This document shows, piece by piece, positions 10,601 to 23,062 of a stretch of DNA of 64,000 nucleotides (position 1 is its first letter; each line of letters begins with the position of its first letter). The DNA is taken from contig JADWOT020000008.1 of NCBI GenBank assembly GCA_036345935.2, positions 3,885,114-3,949,113 of the forward strand. The letters run 5' to 3'. This DNA comes from Taenia hydatigena. Taxonomy: Eukaryota; Platyhelminthes; Cestoda; Cyclophyllidea; Taeniidae. Made by a program: the position numbers and the translations under genes. The notes below the pieces were generated by a model that was given only the letters and a program-made list of their open reading frames with translations, made no database searches and was not told the DNA's origin.

Positions 10601-13600
10601 ACCAGCCAAGTTCAAGAAGTCATCAACGAGCATGTAATCATTCACATCATCAAGATCTGCAAAAGTAAAGTTGGATTTTAAAAATACAATCACAAATGCA
10701 AAATAACTTGTATTACAAAAAGCGTGTCGAAACTCACTAGATTGTAACTGAGGGGCCGGTTCAACTGGGCGCGTTTGTGGCTTCGGTTTCAGAATGGGCG
10801 GTTGTAACGGTCGAGGTTTGGCAGCGTCGTCTCCAACATTTGTGGAAGTTGAGGGTACATTGAAAACCTCGTTCACTTCTTCCCTACCCTCTTCCTCGAA
10901 GCTGTCCATGGTACCCTCATCCTCGCCGTACTCCTCATCACCGAGAGCATCTTCCTCCAAAAGATCATCAGCAGTGGCTGCCGCACTTGCGGTGAAGGAC
11001 GACTCGCCGGTCCAGAGATTCGCCCGACCACTTGAGCATGGAATGGGCGAGGCCAGACTACTTCGTGGACTTGCTATCTTCGAAGACTGGGCCGAACGAT
11101 TCCAGGTATCGGTCTGTATGGAAATAAAGTCTAAGTTACATCATACAGGCCGATCCTGGCAATCCACTACTGATCCTATCGAGTACAGTTTTGTGACTTA
11201 GTCAGTTGACTACGATGTTCTTCGAAAAAAAAGTAAGGAAAAAACTACGAATTAACTTGGGATTAGGCATCAACGATTGGTCGGCTGGGAGCACGTGCCC
11301 AACTTTGAAAACATGCTCAACGACGTAAAATCACTGGAAATTACGCCACAAAACGAAAAGGAGCTGGAGTTGGTGAGCATCTACCACCCACCAAGTTACC
11401 TAGACATTGCACCAACCGCAAGAACATAGGAGAATACTTAGTTACCAAAAAAGGTCACCCACCCCCGGATTCTGCTGCCCTATTGATAAAAAATACTTCA
11501 CAAAAATTTAACAGTAGATAAAGAAGAAAACAACCATTCTCCTGAGGTCCGACGATTCTCCTAGTTGATATTGTTCACCCGAGGCAACAACTCCAGTTTG
11601 ACTTCCAGCCCCCGCTTGGCAAGAGGCGGAGGATTTACGACGTCGTTTCTTCCCAATAACAGCGGCCATCGCGCCAACTGCAGTCGTGTCACTGGAGGCC
11701 GAGGAGAGCAACTTATCGCCGTAGAAAGCTTGCATCAAGTAGTCAGGATAGTTCTCCTCCAAATCAGACTTCTTCTTGTTGGGACGCCGCTTCTTGCCGG
11801 CGGGCGGAGGCGCGGCGTCGCCCAACACCTTCGAAGCACCCGGTACGCCCGTTGCTGCCAGTTGCGACTTCTTTGTCTGAAAGGCATCAAGTATCGCGCA
11901 AGGTGTGGGAATGTAAGGATATTGGGGAAAAAGAGCCAGGAGAATGTTTCCTGTCACCGGCGTTTGATAAAAAATATGTAAAGTACATACCTATGGGGCG
12001 GCATCGATCATTGTTAAAACTTATTCAACGTAACAACACATTCATCATGCCGGCAGGGCATAAGTGCTAACCTGTTCGAAATGCTAACATAGACTTGTCA
12101 CAAAATGTCAATTTAACTTTGGCATTCATTTGAACATGATATCCTTCATTCCATTTATTGTAAATGAGGCAATTATTTCACACAATCATTTGTATTTTCA
12201 AACAGCGATCGAAAAGGAACATTATTAGTTTCAAGAAGAAGTGTAAAGCTTTTAAATGAACAAATCTCACCTGATAAACACGTGAGGGCCTTGCACGGAA
12301 GCCACCTACACCAAGATTGAGGTGACGTCGCGATACCGCAGTGCTTGCCTTCGATTTTTTGTTAGCTGAAGGCGCCTACAAGAAAACACATAATGAGGGG
12401 CTAGAGGGAACGAAGAGGATGGATGGGATAATGCTACGAGTTGATTGCAGTAGCAATCACAGTCATGATTGTGGCACCAGCGGCGGTGGCGACATTTGAG
12501 ACCACAGAAGAGGAGGAATCGGTGGGGAAGAGAGGGGGAGCGGCACCGCCTGTTGCAGTGGAACTCGAATCGCCTGTCGCTCCACCGCCATGAACTGTGT
12601 CCTCCTCAGAGATCACACTTCGTGGAGACTTGGCTATCTCCCTGTAAATGGCTGACGTGAACTCCGAGTCGGCGTCCGCACCCGAGTGTTGACTGGTTTC
12701 TTCATCCACCTAGCGATAAAAATGATCAAACTGTCAATAGATGTACTGATGGTATTTCCCTCAATCAAGAATAGGTGGAATGAAAAGCCTACGAGTATCA
12801 GCTAGACTGACAATCACAATTTCAACTGAAGTGCTAATAAGAAGGAATTAGATGCTTAATAGTAAAAGCAGTACTTTATGCCTACCGGTGTGTACACAGA
12901 CGGTGGAGCAGTATCCACAGCCGAATGGGCATCCGGAGTGGCAGTTGCAGAAGCTTGAGGATTTTTCTGGCGTGGAACAACGGGTGGTCGCTTCGGCTGC
13001 CCTTTCACCATCGCCCTGCGGATCGTATTCAAACCGACTCGACTAAGCACAACACCATCCATAAAAAATAACCTACAATTTGTGAAAAAAAACAAGTTCA
13101 TAAAGGCTAGGGACTCACAATCGCCGCGGATTTGCCGATATGAATGCAAAAACAAACTAGCTATGAAGTTTCACTAATGGCGATGAATATGATAGTACCA
13201 AAAACACACTTTGGGTCAGGAGAGTCCTGTTCGTCATCGGATCGTGTAGTCGAGGAGCCAGCTGATCCGAGACCGGGTGGCTGAAGTAAACAACAATGAG
13301 CTAGGTCGAAAGTCCCTGGCACCAAGAGCCATTACAGGCGATCTCACTCACCAGCCTCTCGCCGAAGTAAGGATCACCACTTTCAGATCGCCAGGTAGAC
13401 ATAAAGGGAACAGATGGGTCATGCGTGGCACGAAAGTTCAGCAACTATAAAGAACAAAAAAACGGATCCAATATATTGGTGAATGGAGGTCCAGAAGACG
13501 ATCATGCACAGACAAAACCATCACACGTGATATTAAGAGGAGGTAAAACTGACTCACCTGCTGGTGACCCAAACCATAGGGAGATCCGTGCTCGCGACAA

Positions 13601-16600
13601 AGGGCGCATGTGTACCCACCATCAACAACGAAATCAACTTCTTCCTCAGTGCGTATTTGATCGCACCCAGCATGAGACCAACGTTCACACTCAGCACATT
13701 TAATCAGAAGATCTCCATCGCGATAAGGCAGAGTACAGGCCGGACAGGTGGTGTTAGAGGCGCAGGGAGCACACTGCGTGTAGTTCGAGGACCACTCACA
13801 GTTAGTGCCGGGCGATCGTCGACCACATTGTAGACAGGAAACGCAGTTCGTACACTTCCAGTTGCCCTGCAATATGATCAAACGAATCAGCTTGGAAAAG
13901 AGGTGTTAGGGACTGGTGCACTGACATGCGCACACCCACAGTGAGAACATTCAAAACGCGTACGTATAGTTAGGTTTTTTGCCTTTTACATGACGTATCC
14001 AGGATGAATTCGGTGACAGTGAACCATTTTGAACCAGTCATTCGTCACAAGCTAAGACTAATTCAATGCCTTGCACCACCACGAAAAAAGAGCCAGCCAA
14101 ATTAAGCTCTCAGCGACGAATAAACACAGAAAGTGGAAGACACATAAGCATCTAAGGCGGACGAGAATTAGCAAGCGACGCGGATGGAGGTGTACGTAGG
14201 AGACGTCTATTGAGCCTATGCGACAACCAGAACTCTACCTCCAAACTTCTAAACCGCTGTCTACGGCAATGAGGAACCAAGGGAAGAAACTGTGCGTGGA
14301 GAGCAGCCAGTTTCGCACGAGCAGCTGGGGAACTGTCACCAACAGCATCAGCACTGGAATTGCGCGTGACAGTGCCTACCTTGGGCACTTCCTTGAGGGG
14401 TGGATTGAGGCAGAATGTGTGATAACTGATATCGCAGTCATCACAGAGAAGGAGGAGGTTTTCATCCGTGGCTCGACCACAGCCCTCGCAGATTGTGCAC
14501 TCCAAGCAACGCCAGCCCTTCTCAAGCACAGTTCGGGAGATGCGGCTCAAATCCCCACAGAAAATGTGGAAACATTGACCGCACTGGGCACAAGGTATGA
14601 TGGGATCAGGGCCATTTCCAAAAGAACCGCAAGTCGTGCACATATCCTGCTCCAGCATAAAACGGTCGTCTTTACGGCTAATTACCACCGTACTCGGATG
14701 GTCGTCCTTCTCGGAGCTGGACTTTGATTCACACTACAAAGATGAGAAAGGAAACAGTTCTATTACATTGAAACCACACAAATTTACACAAAAAAACAGT
14801 AAACTACATAACAAAACTCCTTAGAAAAACACGGAGATCCAGGAAGGGCATTAGATTACCTCCTGAGACATAATCCAAAAGGCCGATCAGGCTAAAAATA
14901 CCAAGCTATCAAATGAAACAAGGCCTCCAGGGGAGAAAATATTCCCCCAACACCAACACTTCAGTGGATTGGAGCCCCTAAGACCGCACGCGTTGATAGC
15001 ACCATCAACTTAAATGCGCTGACCGTGACAAATTTTTGTCAGAATGTGAGAGGTGCTCCCCCTCGCTCTCGCTCTCGCTCTCACTCCGGGTTGATTGCAC
15101 GTTCGTTCACGCATGATTATCCTGCGTTAAGTCGTCGAGACCAATCGCAAACAGCGACTATTGATCAAGGTCACACGTCTGCACGCGATGTTGAGAAGAG
15201 GTTAGTAGATGGTGCGGAGCACTATCTAGAGACACGCAGCTCCAACCCCGCAGTCAGCAAATGGAAACTGTGCGTACAAAATGGTAAGTAATCATCAACT
15301 GACTTTTAATAAAATTTTATTACTATTATTATTCCTCCCACTCTTTTGTTGAAACGACAAATGCATCATGCAGTTTAACTGGCAGGGTGGGACTGAAAAG
15401 GAGGGGAGGGAGAGGGGACTCTGACCTATGCTACCCAGTTAAATTTTTAAATGGGCTTTGGAGTATGGATATGGTTGTTTAAATTGGAATGGGCTGGCGA
15501 TTCTAAGGGGGAGAAACAACGATAAACAAATGCAACAAAAGCTACTTCGGTGGAGTGAGAGTGAGGTGATTTACTTTGACTGTCCAGCAGTTCCGATCGT
15601 CAATGTAGCGAACAAATCGTACCTAGGAGGGGGAGGGTGGGGAATGAGTGAAACAAGGCAAAATGTAAAACACACACACGACTTGTTAGTTAGGCGTCAA
15701 CTACTAAGAGAATGAACCGAACAAAAACAAGAAAACACGGATACATTTTCAGAATCCGGCGAGCAGTGAGAGAGGAGATGATGTTGTTTCCTGTCTATCT
15801 TGCTTGGACGTCCTCGTTTTTTGAAGCGTAGTGTCAGAGTCAACGGGGGATCGCGACTAAAATGGTGTGCTGAATGTTTGGACTCCGATTGGATTAAGTG
15901 TATCGGTGGGATAAACGCCCCAGGTGAAGGCGATTGTGGATGCACTTTCTCATGATTCGGAGGGAGCATACGCGACTGTGGGATAATTTTAATCACATCC
16001 TGAAAGAGTTCGCAGTAAAGAGAAGGCTTTCTGGTTTGAGGATATAGGTCCAAAAGCCACGGACTAGTTGGCAGAAAACTTACTGCACCGGTCTTGCGAC
16101 TCTTTGAGCGTCGAGCGCGTGTTCCACCACCACTGACCAAATTGGCCATGGCATTGCTCAAGGAACGCTTGGCGCCCACTGTCTTTGCAATCTGTGGTTT
16201 CGATGAGGTGAAGTAAGGGTTCGGCGTCGTTGGAACGTTGCTGGAGAGCTGCAGGCATGGAAAAAATGACATTAGCAAGCCTTTAGCGACACTTGACAAA
16301 GTATGTCAGCCTACCAGACGGCTTAGTGAGAGGCAAAAATCCCAACGGCAACCGATCACAAAAACAAGTGTGAATTTTGCATTACTTCTAAGTGGTTTTA
16401 GTAGTCAGGTCACTGTATGCAAAATTGAAGCATTTGGCTCAAATGTGATTGCGTCCAGGTAACTAAAGCTAGCCGTTTTATCATACCTCGAGAAGGGGCA
16501 TAAGAAAACTCAAGAGTTTGAGGTTGAGACCAAATACGCACGACAATTTTCATTCTTGACTGTTGTAGAGACACAAACGAGCCCTTTTTGGGTCATCTTT

Positions 16601-19600
16601 AATGAAAGGAATAGGGCAAGTTCTTGAAAACGCATTCCATCGTGGAAACAATAGGGTGGTAAGCAATCCCAAAACGGGTTACTTATGCCTTCGAGGAGGA
16701 GTGTAAAACTCCTCTGTTTGATCCCACAAAGCAACATCTAAACTAGTGAACTAGCACAACAAACGTACCTTCGAGAGAGGTTTGCACGAATCGTTGAGGT
16801 CCAGTTTGATGCGTTTTCTTGCCATTTCCCCCATGCTCACCGAAACGGACTTGGACTTGGTCAGACCTCCTGGGGGCCGTCCCACCGCCCTGTGGGTACG
16901 CACGGTCCCACTTCCTCCTGCTCCGCCTCCGCGGGGAGATTTGGGCAGGCTGATCGTGGGTGACACAAGAGAGTCTGTGGTGAGAGAGCTGGTCTGCTTG
17001 CCTGGATCTGTCGTTGGAGTAGTGGAGGTGGAGTCAGCATTGCCACTGATAAATGACGACCCTCTGTTCGGCACGGTGACCGAGGAGGAGACCTGCTGCT
17101 GAAGATCATCTGCAAGGGAGGGACTGGCACTAGCGACAATTGAGTTGGCGTCACCCAAGTCGCTACTACCGGCACCACCAGCAAAGGGACTCGTGCGAAG
17201 ACTGGCAGTGGCAGAAAGGACCTATAATTGAAGGCAAGCATTCACCAACTGACCGTCCAAAATCTAACTTTACAAGTTCACTAACAGAATTGTCTCACGC
17301 CATTTGATAAACGTACATACAACGATTTTTTGAAACTCACATCAAAAAACGATGTGGACATAAGCTAGTATATTGTAGAGAAGCTATTCAATAAGGAAGC
17401 ATTAAGCGAATAGCATAACATCGTTAACGACTGCATAGAGCCTTATCTTTAGAGTGGTTGCAGTGGTTTGGAACAATCGTCCACACAAGGCCTGATTTCC
17501 AGCTGTACCCTTTTAACAGCATAAAGAGGCAAACTTCTAATAGATAATATTGAACCAATGAAGCGTACAATTTGCTTAAAGCGTCGCAGGGATGAAGAAG
17601 CGCTAGAACACGAAGAAATCGCTTTTTTAAAAGTAGGCGAAATTTAGATCCGTTTGCAAATAGACAATAAGTAAAGATGAATGTTAGCATAGATTCGGCA
17701 TACCTCACTGGGTGTAGCTGAATCCCTATTCCTACAGGAGGGACAGAAGTAGCTTCCACCACCGCAGCCGGTGGTGGCCTGAGAGCCAGCAGTATCATCG
17801 CTTCCCACAGCGCCGCAACCGACACCGACACCTCCTCCGGTGCCGCTAGCGTGGGCAGTGCCGAGAGAGGGAGAGGATGACGAATGAGGGGAGGAGAGGG
17901 ATGACTGACCCACTGGATCACAGTCGTAATGGACCATTCGTCGACACCCATTGCAGCGACGACTCGGCCACACCATCGAAGGGTTCGGCGTTGCGGTCCC
18001 ACCCGAACCTCCGCTAGACTTAAAAAAGACTCCAGCTCAATCGGGTGTAAATTTTGGTCCCACATATTGATCATAGACGAGAAAAGAACCACCAAGGGTT
18101 CTCTTACGGAAGAAGTGTACGAAAACAGAATAAGAACAGTGGATATAAGAAAATTTAAAAGAATGTGCAGAACCGAATACGAGAAGTGTGGCTCGAATAA
18201 ATTTTGGCTGGCGTTGTTTTAGCGGCATGTCTTGCTTCAGAAAGCCTACAAATATGTACACGAATATGAAAAAATTTGATGTAAAACTTACAGTAACACA
18301 GCAGCGCCATGCACGTTCACAAACTGCACAGCATGCGCTTTGACGCTTCCGAGTATGGAAGCACCGGTCGCACAGGGTATAGTTCGCATGCCATCGTATG
18401 GTAGGCTAGAGGAATTACGAATAACGTAAGATGCGAAATGTAGAACCTAAACTATAAAGCAACAATCTCAACCTGTTCAGTGGCTTCTGCTTCCAGAGGA
18501 GCGCCAAAACCCTTTGAAAAGGAGAACCGACGGAGGCCACAGTCCGTACAAATTCGACAGCGTTCACACTTGAAGCCATTTTTGGGTATGTTCGAAACAG
18601 GGGGCTTCAAGCAATACGTGTGAAAGCCTTTGTCACAGACATCACAAATAACCATCTTTGTTTCGTCCTTACTCTCGCTTAACAAGTAAAGTTAATTTCA
18701 AACCAGCAAAATGAGCAAACCTGCAAATAAGACAGGTCTTGCATTCAGGACACTGCCATCCAACACGAACAGTTGTGCTCAGCATCAATGGTGGCTCAAG
18801 ACAAGGATTGTGGAAATGATTGCCGCAGCTTGTACAAAAGATTATTTCCGTTACATCATTCAGTTGCCCGCATACTAAACAAGGAGTAACATTTTCGCCT
18901 AGACTTGGTACGCAGTCCAAGTGAGAAGGACAAAATATTGTTAGAGTTTTAACTTCCTCAAAGCAACCAGCGCCCGCAGCACAAGGAAAGTGGAAACTTC
19001 GAGTACAACCTTCGGCCCGGCAGGAAATGCTGGCACCAAGGCGTCTACACAATGCGCACTCCAACTTCATGGCCTTCACAGCGGCTTCTTCAAGACCCTC
19101 AAAGGTCATCTAGAGTAAAATGTGATTGAGAAGCGAAGTACATACTTGGTCATTCATTACAACCCCGTCAGACCACGAAGCACAGCAATGATGTGCGTAC
19201 AGCCAACTTCCCTCCCCTCCCTCCCGTGGAGCACAGGCAATGAGCAAATTCTCCAGGGCAAGTTTCTCACCAGATCCACCTGGAGTTGGCCATCCAATTT
19301 CACGGAGTTCATCAATGTAACCGAAGGGTCTACCTTCGGCGTCGGAGAAGGCATTTGGAAGACCACTCAAAATGGGCTTGCCATCAGGCCTAGAGTACGT
19401 AGAATCCCATGTAAGGCAACTTACTCCAAAATTTTGCCCTCCTGAAGACGTCTGCATGCATCCAATGCGCAGTGATTACCAACCAAGTGATCAGAAGGTG
19501 TAAGGGGCAGGTTTGGTGGACAGTGAACAGATTGTTCAGAGGCTGTCTGATTTAACTTCCACGAAGGAGCTCGCCGGAGAGCTTGTGGGTGAGACTTCAG

Positions 19601-19783
19601 CTCAGTGTACCATTCCGGTAAACGCAAGGGGGAGCGTGATGTACGAAATCGGATAAGTTTACCTTGTCCAAACTTGGCGGAGGAGTCCATCCCACAAAAC
19701 ACGCATCGTGGTGATCGCGTGATGGAAGATGAAGCACGGTTTCCTTCGCAATGTAGAACCGACGTAAAACTTTCATCATCCAT
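4610..19783 (-). CDS. lpt: KMT2C/D N-terminal half without SET (LPT-like)
   Basis: This is the regulatory subunit part of the MLL3/4 COMPASS-like H3K4 methyltransferase (nuclear, enhancer H3K4me1). Twenty-eight exons join in phase: 19425-19783, 19146-19389, 18721-19109, 18473-18677, 18292-18405, 17704-18018, 16769-17221, 15745-16248, 14380-14733, 13558-13866, 13352-13444, 13210-13280, 12886-13072, ~12461-12709, 12271-12375, ~11535-11876, 10738-11113, 10379-10656, 9444-10293, 8618-9006, 7964-8536, 7442-7861, 6940-7290, 6493-6837, 5848-6393, 5452-5773, 4731-5369, 4610-4641. Product ~3,137 aa. It has an ePHD (~25-265, [10 protein letters not shown]), PHDs to ~530, an AT-hook (KKRGRPSK, ~840), a second PHD cluster (~885-1080, [14 protein letters not shown]), [11 protein letters not shown] (~1355), an HMG box (~1985-2075, [15 protein letters not shown]), RLREILAKK and poly-Q/poly-P. 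Motif order matches human KMT2D. FYRN, FYRC and SET are absent. The exon 14 and 16 donors are weak. An acceptor lies 2 nt before the ATG, so an upstream exon is possible. Confidence 0.88.
14734..15744. other. Intron 8 of the LPT-like gene (1 kb)
   Basis: It contains a short imperfect CTCTCG microsatellite at about 15060-15085 and a plus-strand open stretch (15025-15291) that ends near a donor-like AATGGTAAGT. I could not connect that stretch to any other exon or family, so I leave it as intron sequence. Confidence 0.5.
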
Positions 19784-20628
19784 AACTGAACAAAGAACAA
19801 GTTAAATAAAATTCACAATATAGTTGAACAAAAAACAATTGGTTCCACATGATTCTTCTTCTAAACAGAACTGCTCCGATTCAAAAATAGAGTAAAAAAT
19901 AAAAAATAACATAGGAGATTGGAACTTAAGGGTAATGACTCCCGCAAATTCCAAAAATCTTAGTTCATTCGTGGTGATACAAGAATTGCAAGGGAACCTT
20001 TACAGGACAAGAACCAACTTTGAACAATAAGTAATACTAAAACTTGCAAAAGAACTTGAATTTTGGGGTTCCAGTGAAAATTTGATAAGTGAAAACCCCA
20101 GGCAAGCTTTAGGTATAGTCTGCACGGCAGTGCCCGAAAATAAATCAACACTAGCAAGGTTTAACCCGAACATATTCATAAGCCTTGCGTAGGAAAAACG
20201 CATCAATGAAATACACAAGGCACCAATATTACTTTATTGTATCACATCAAACGACGCGCTGCAATAGTCCAGATGTGTTGAAAGACGCGCTTTTAAATTC
20301 GATTATAATGGTGTAAAACCCAATTAACTGTCAAACATAATTTTACTAATAAACGCTTGTTTTTAATCGTTTTTTAGCTTTACTTTAGTTATTTTTTATT
20401 AGTGCTGAACACAAATTCTTGTGCACGGAAGGCATTTATTTGAAGTGTTTTTTATGCGAGAGCCTGCCTTCGATAATTTCGCCCTTAGAAAGCTTTAAAT
20501 AATGCACCCACAGACGTTGACTTAGCAAGGAAACTAATGTGCAAACTGTTTTGTGTTCCATCACTGCGTAATTTATATCGCCGCGCATCTTCCCCGATGT
20601 CAGATTATGTCCGAGTATTGTGAAGAAT
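19784..20628. other. Upstream region of the LPT-like gene
   Basis: AT-rich sequence with no supported exon. A 3' splice site (TTGTTCTTTGTTCAG on the minus strand, ending just above 19785) sits immediately before the chosen ATG. A 5' UTR exon, an additional N-terminal exon or a spliced-leader acceptor may therefore be involved. No core promoter motif was convincing. Confidence 0.4.
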
Positions 20629-21032
20629 TGTAGTACTGCCCTAGCTGAGTGGGCTGGCCTCCGGACCATGCCAGCAGCCTATTTCCCTCTGTCCGTTGAA
20701 TATATATATATATATTCTACCCTAGCATTCTGCCTTCTTTTGTCCTCAAGGGAGCCTCGGGACGCTACATTGGTGGCAGCGGAAAGCGAACTCGACACTA
20801 TAAGGTTACCGCTTGTGGCATGTTGCAGCGGTGCGAAAGAAGCACATGTGCCACGGATGGGTCACGAACGACGTCCACCTCCGGCAACTGAAGTGACACT
20901 GACCATGGACCATCTGGAAAGTTTCGTTTCGAAGATTACCCCTATTATACTTGCCTAAGAAGATCGGCGTGCTAACGCCTCCCTATGGACATACTGCTGG
21001 TCGGCAGAACCACTCATTTTGAACTCTGTTTC
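20629..21032 (+). mobile_element. Truncated TRIM: 5' LTR plus part of internal region
   Basis: An LTR (20629-20769) begins TGTAGTACT, has lost about 45 bp near its 5' end, and ends GACGCTACA. It is followed by TTGGTGGCAGCGGAAAGCGA, the same putative primer-binding site as in the intact element. Similarity to the intact internal region continues to TTTCCAAGC at about 21032 and then stops. No polypurine tract or matching 3' LTR follows. It includes the short ORF ending MDHLESFVSKITP..LA (stop at ~20957) that is also present in the intact copy. Confidence 0.85.
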
Positions 21033-21397
21033 CAAGCTAGTATAGGGATGGAGGTGCTTCTAGTCGATTTGTCTTCTTTAGTCATGTCGAGACTTCTTCT
21101 GCTTGCTTTACAATTTAACCACATTTCTGTAGAATGCAGGACTGGGTCGACTGCCAAAGGAAGACGACTTTGTCAACCTTTCAAATATGTGCTATTTGTC
21201 CATCTACAAGAGATGGCCTTATAGGGGCAGGAGATAGGTTGCAGCGCTCCATGTCACTTGCTGTCTACCTGCGAATTGGCCAGTGATTATCAGCACACTG
21301 TGCAGATCACATATGATCTTTGAAGTACAATGTAAAAAAGTTGAGCAACACTAAAAGCTTGTCTACCTTTAAACAATATAGCCCCAATCTACACTAG
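21033..21397. other. Spacer between two TRIM-derived copies
   Basis: No gene or repeat recognised. It may be the diverged remainder of the truncated TRIM or unrelated DNA. The next LTR has its own target duplication, which favours two separate insertions. Confidence 0.4.
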
Positions 21398-21584
21398 TGT
21401 AGTGCTTTATCTGTTTGTGCTGCCGATTTCTGTCAAGGTCACAGAGGTGGCCATATTGCCTTAGCTGCGTGGGCTGGCCTCCGGGCCATGCCAGCAGTAT
21501 ATTTTCCCCTCTGTCCGGTGAATATATGTATTCTACCCCGACACTTTGCCTTCTTTTGCCTTAAGGGAGCCTCGGGACGCTACA
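21398..21584 (+). repeat. Solo LTR of the TRIM family
   Basis: A single LTR starts TGTAGTGCTTT and ends GGGACGCTACA, with the conserved GGCTGGCCTCCGGGCCATGCC core. CTAG is present on both sides (21394-21397 and 21585-21588), or ACTAG if the terminal A is shared. This is what LTR-LTR recombination of an earlier full element would leave. Confidence 0.88.
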
Positions 21585-22253
21585 CTAGCAGCTGCATGTA
21601 ATACAACTGATGATAAGCCATAAGGCCATTTTGAAAAAGAATTAATTGATGCCTTCTAATTAACACATATTGAACAAATGCTTTTATCAAGTAATGTGGA
21701 GTAATAAAAGCTCTCAACTACAGCAGCCATGCGTAGCAAGTCAGAGCTTTAAACTCAGGCATATGTTGCGATGGGCGCCCTTTATAGTCAACACTTATGC
21801 GCACAACATGTAAGCATGTGCAAGTGTGCTTTACTGAGTCCTTAGTGGGCTAGAAGGAAGCTAGTACGGTGATTGGAAACACTTTGATGAGTTGCTGGGA
21901 ATCGAATATTTTAGTGATAACCGAAGGCCACGTTTCCAGGCGAAAGCAAATTAAGCGGTTAAAAAAGAAACGAAGTACCACACTTCCTATTTTGGTTTAG
22001 GAAGTGGATTGATGCTTGATTTAGATAAGAGCTTATATTCACAAAAATTTTAATTTCAGCTGCACATAAGGACCTTCAGATCAACGCGATAAGACTGTGC
22101 GTGTTTGCTTGTGTGCATTTATTATAGGCGGTCACTGTGAAACCAACTCCAAACACATGCAAGCTCTTTCCCATACGCTCTTACAATACTTATCAAAAAA
22201 TGTATGTCCCCATGGAAGAAATTTGCGCCAAAAAAAGCAAAATATGAAGCAAA
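21585..22253. other. Intergenic, no feature recognised
   Basis: No coding exon or RNA gene was found in this 0.67-kb stretch between LTR copies. Confidence 0.4.
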
Positions 22254-22430
22254 AGCGTCTTGAAACTTTCTTGAAGTCAAGAGAAGGCAGAATACTAGGG
22301 TACAATACATACATTCAACAGACGGAAGGAAATGAGCCGATGGCATGGCCGGAGCCCAGCCTACGCAGCTAGGAAAATATAGCCACCTCTGTGATCGGAC
22401 CCATAATTGGCGGTCAAAATAAACAAGGCG
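22254..22430 (-). repeat. Old, diverged solo LTR (minus orientation)
   Basis: The reverse complement aligns along its length with the TRIM LTR: AGCGTC at the left, then AGAAGGCAGAATACTAGGG, ATTCAACAGACGGA, GGCATGGCCGGAG and CGCAGCTAGG. It is more diverged than the other copies. It abuts the plus-oriented LTR at 22429, which makes an inverted pair. Confidence 0.75.
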
Positions 22431-22615
22431 TAGTACTTTGTTTGTTGGAACTACCGGTATTAGTGAAGGCCACAGAGGTAGCCGTACTGCCCTAGCTGCG
22501 TGGGCTGGCCTCCGGGCCATGCCAGCAGCCTATTTCCCTCTGTCCGTAAAATATATATATTCTGCCCTAGCATTCTGCATTCTTTTGCCTTTAAAAGGAC
22601 CCTCGGGACGCTGCG
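22429..22615 (+). repeat. Solo LTR of the TRIM family
   Basis: The copy starts CGTAGTACTTTGTTTG and ends CTCGGGACGCTGCG. It keeps the core GGCTGGCCTCCGGGCCATGCC and a short TA run. The terminal TG..CA have both mutated, and no clear target duplication remains. Confidence 0.85.
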
Positions 22616-23062
22616 AAAATATCACAGAGATTGCCATTCGTTTGAGTGTGAGTTGATCAATGTGGTAATATAAAGAATACCGAACGCAAGATGGATTGGC
22701 GATAACAACTTCGACCGGCCACGACTCTGTTTCGCCCCAGTTTGCCGCTGTCTTTGCAATTCATGCAATAAGCAGTTTAAATAATCCATTCGGACCCAGC
22801 TATCAATTGATTTAGTTGAAAGGTAAACGTGTTCAACTTACGCATGGCATTCATTAAATCAAATTGCCTATAATCAAAAGATTGCATATGATTTAGTACC
22901 AAAAAGCACCTTTTTAGGTGTATTTTATTTTCAAAAAATAAAGAATAGCGCAAAATTCCTTACAGAGGCCTTGGTGCGTTTAACTAAATAAAAATGTGTT
23001 GTGACGCCTCTTTATTGACCAATCAATAACGAACTTAAATCGGTGCGACTTTTTGAGTGTCA
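22616..23062. other. Upstream region of the MANSC-like gene
   Basis: AT-rich, with no exon or repeat recognised. It should contain the promoter and 5' UTR of the gene starting at 23063, but no motif is strong enough to mark. Confidence 0.35.

Noticed and set aside
15025..15291. Plus-strand ORF in intron 8 of the LPT-like gene, ending near a donor-like AATGGTAAGT
   Set aside because: It starts in a CTCTCG microsatellite and no partner exon was found.
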